Source: Ectobius pallidus (Eukaryota > Arthropoda > Insecta > Blattodea > Ectobiidae). Taken from it: a stretch of DNA of 64,000 bases. The notes beneath the pieces are model-generated. The model was not told the DNA's origin. It ran no database searches and was given only the letters and a program-made list of their open reading frames with translations. This document shows, piece by piece, positions 63,596 through 64,000 of the stretch (positions within the stretch are counted from its first letter, which is position 1; every line of letters starts with the position of its first letter). The stretch lies in contig CAXKWD010000006.1 in NCBI GenBank assembly GCA_964059195.1, positions 174,652,825 through 174,716,824 of the forward strand. The letters run 5' to 3'. Position numbers and translations under genes: made by a program.

Positions 63596-64000
63596 TTTCA
63601 AATTTAGAATAGGGGAGACCAAGGATACTTAAAAACCTTTTCCTTTGATTTTTTAAATTTTTCAACAAATATTTTTACTTTTTGGAGTTATGAAGACAAA
63701 GTTCATATATTATTCTATTATTTAAAATAGTTAATATCTTGGTCAAAGTATGTTAAGGGCACCCGGAAGGTCCTATATCTGCAATGTTATATGAAAGCAA
63801 CATTTTCTCTTACACTGTTTGCACTAGGGAGCATATTGAGTGGAATCTTGAACATTTTTCCTAAACTATTAGAACTAGAACAATAATTTTTTTCCTGTAT
63901 GATGCTTTTGCATGTTTTTCTTTTTACCATTGGGATTTTTAGTGTACCGGTACTTATGTTTTCCTAAAGTTATTATTCTTTTAAATGAAGGATTTTTATT
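63596..64000. other. AT-rich end of the window, nothing recognised
   Basis: No gene-like frame or repeat with a partner in this window was found. Confidence 0.5.

Noticed and set aside
1..64000. CRISPR arrays, bacterial operons, phage or plasmid features
   Set aside because: All evidence (introns, SINEs, LINEs, tRNA form) is of an animal nuclear genome; no regularly spaced repeats with unique spacers were seen.

Overview
The window looks like nuclear DNA of an insect with a large, repeat-rich genome. Evidence: a receptor of the arthropod CCHamide type split over about 14 kb, GT-AG introns, a eukaryotic tRNA-Glu, C2H2 zinc-finger and THAP/P-element-type genes, and dense transposon debris (hAT, Tc1/mariner, PIF/Harbinger, several LINE clades, tRNA-derived SINEs, AAT microsatellites). 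A cockroach/termite-like or other hemimetabolous insect is a plausible but unproven guess.

Layout. 1-11,200: one tRNA-Glu(CTC), AAT microsatellites and two diverged direct copies (about 1.38-6.70 kb and 7.35-10.38 kb) of a long unclassified repeat; the first carries an RTE-like LINE fragment. 11,200-15,150: mostly non-coding, with one hAT element. 15,154-29,189 (minus): a complete four-exon, 420-residue class A GPCR of the CCHamide/bombesin-receptor family. Its introns and 3' flank hold hAT and Tc1 elements, a decayed transposase, a palindromic tRNA-like SINE and LINE pieces. 29,300-34,100: hAT element, an R2/R4-like LINE split by a possible Crypton, and two other LINE fragments.

34,356-57,372 (minus): three related C2H2 zinc-finger genes (14, 16 and 10 fingers in the open part). 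Each is cut by a stop codon with further finger-coding sequence beyond it. The middle gene is split by a 2.65-kb Harbinger-like element that also supplies the present first 71 codons. Between them lie a Jockey/CR1-like LINE with a nested hAT element, a tandem array of about 150-bp units, MITEs and further hAT elements, many recognisable from exact 8-bp target-site duplications.

58,503-62,798: two THAP-domain genes arranged head to head. The minus-strand one is short and degenerate, has lost two zinc ligands, and ends in a stop codon supplied by a hAT insertion. The plus-strand one is an apparently intact two-exon, 904-residue P-element/THAP9-type transposase gene with all catalytic acidic residues. 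A 781-bp inverted-repeat-bounded segment begins 17 bp after its stop.

The only features that look like working host genes are the tRNA and the CCHamide-type receptor. The THAP9-like and zinc-finger genes may be working genes, domesticated transposases or recent relics; sequence alone does not decide. All assignments rest on reading motifs by eye; no database search was run.
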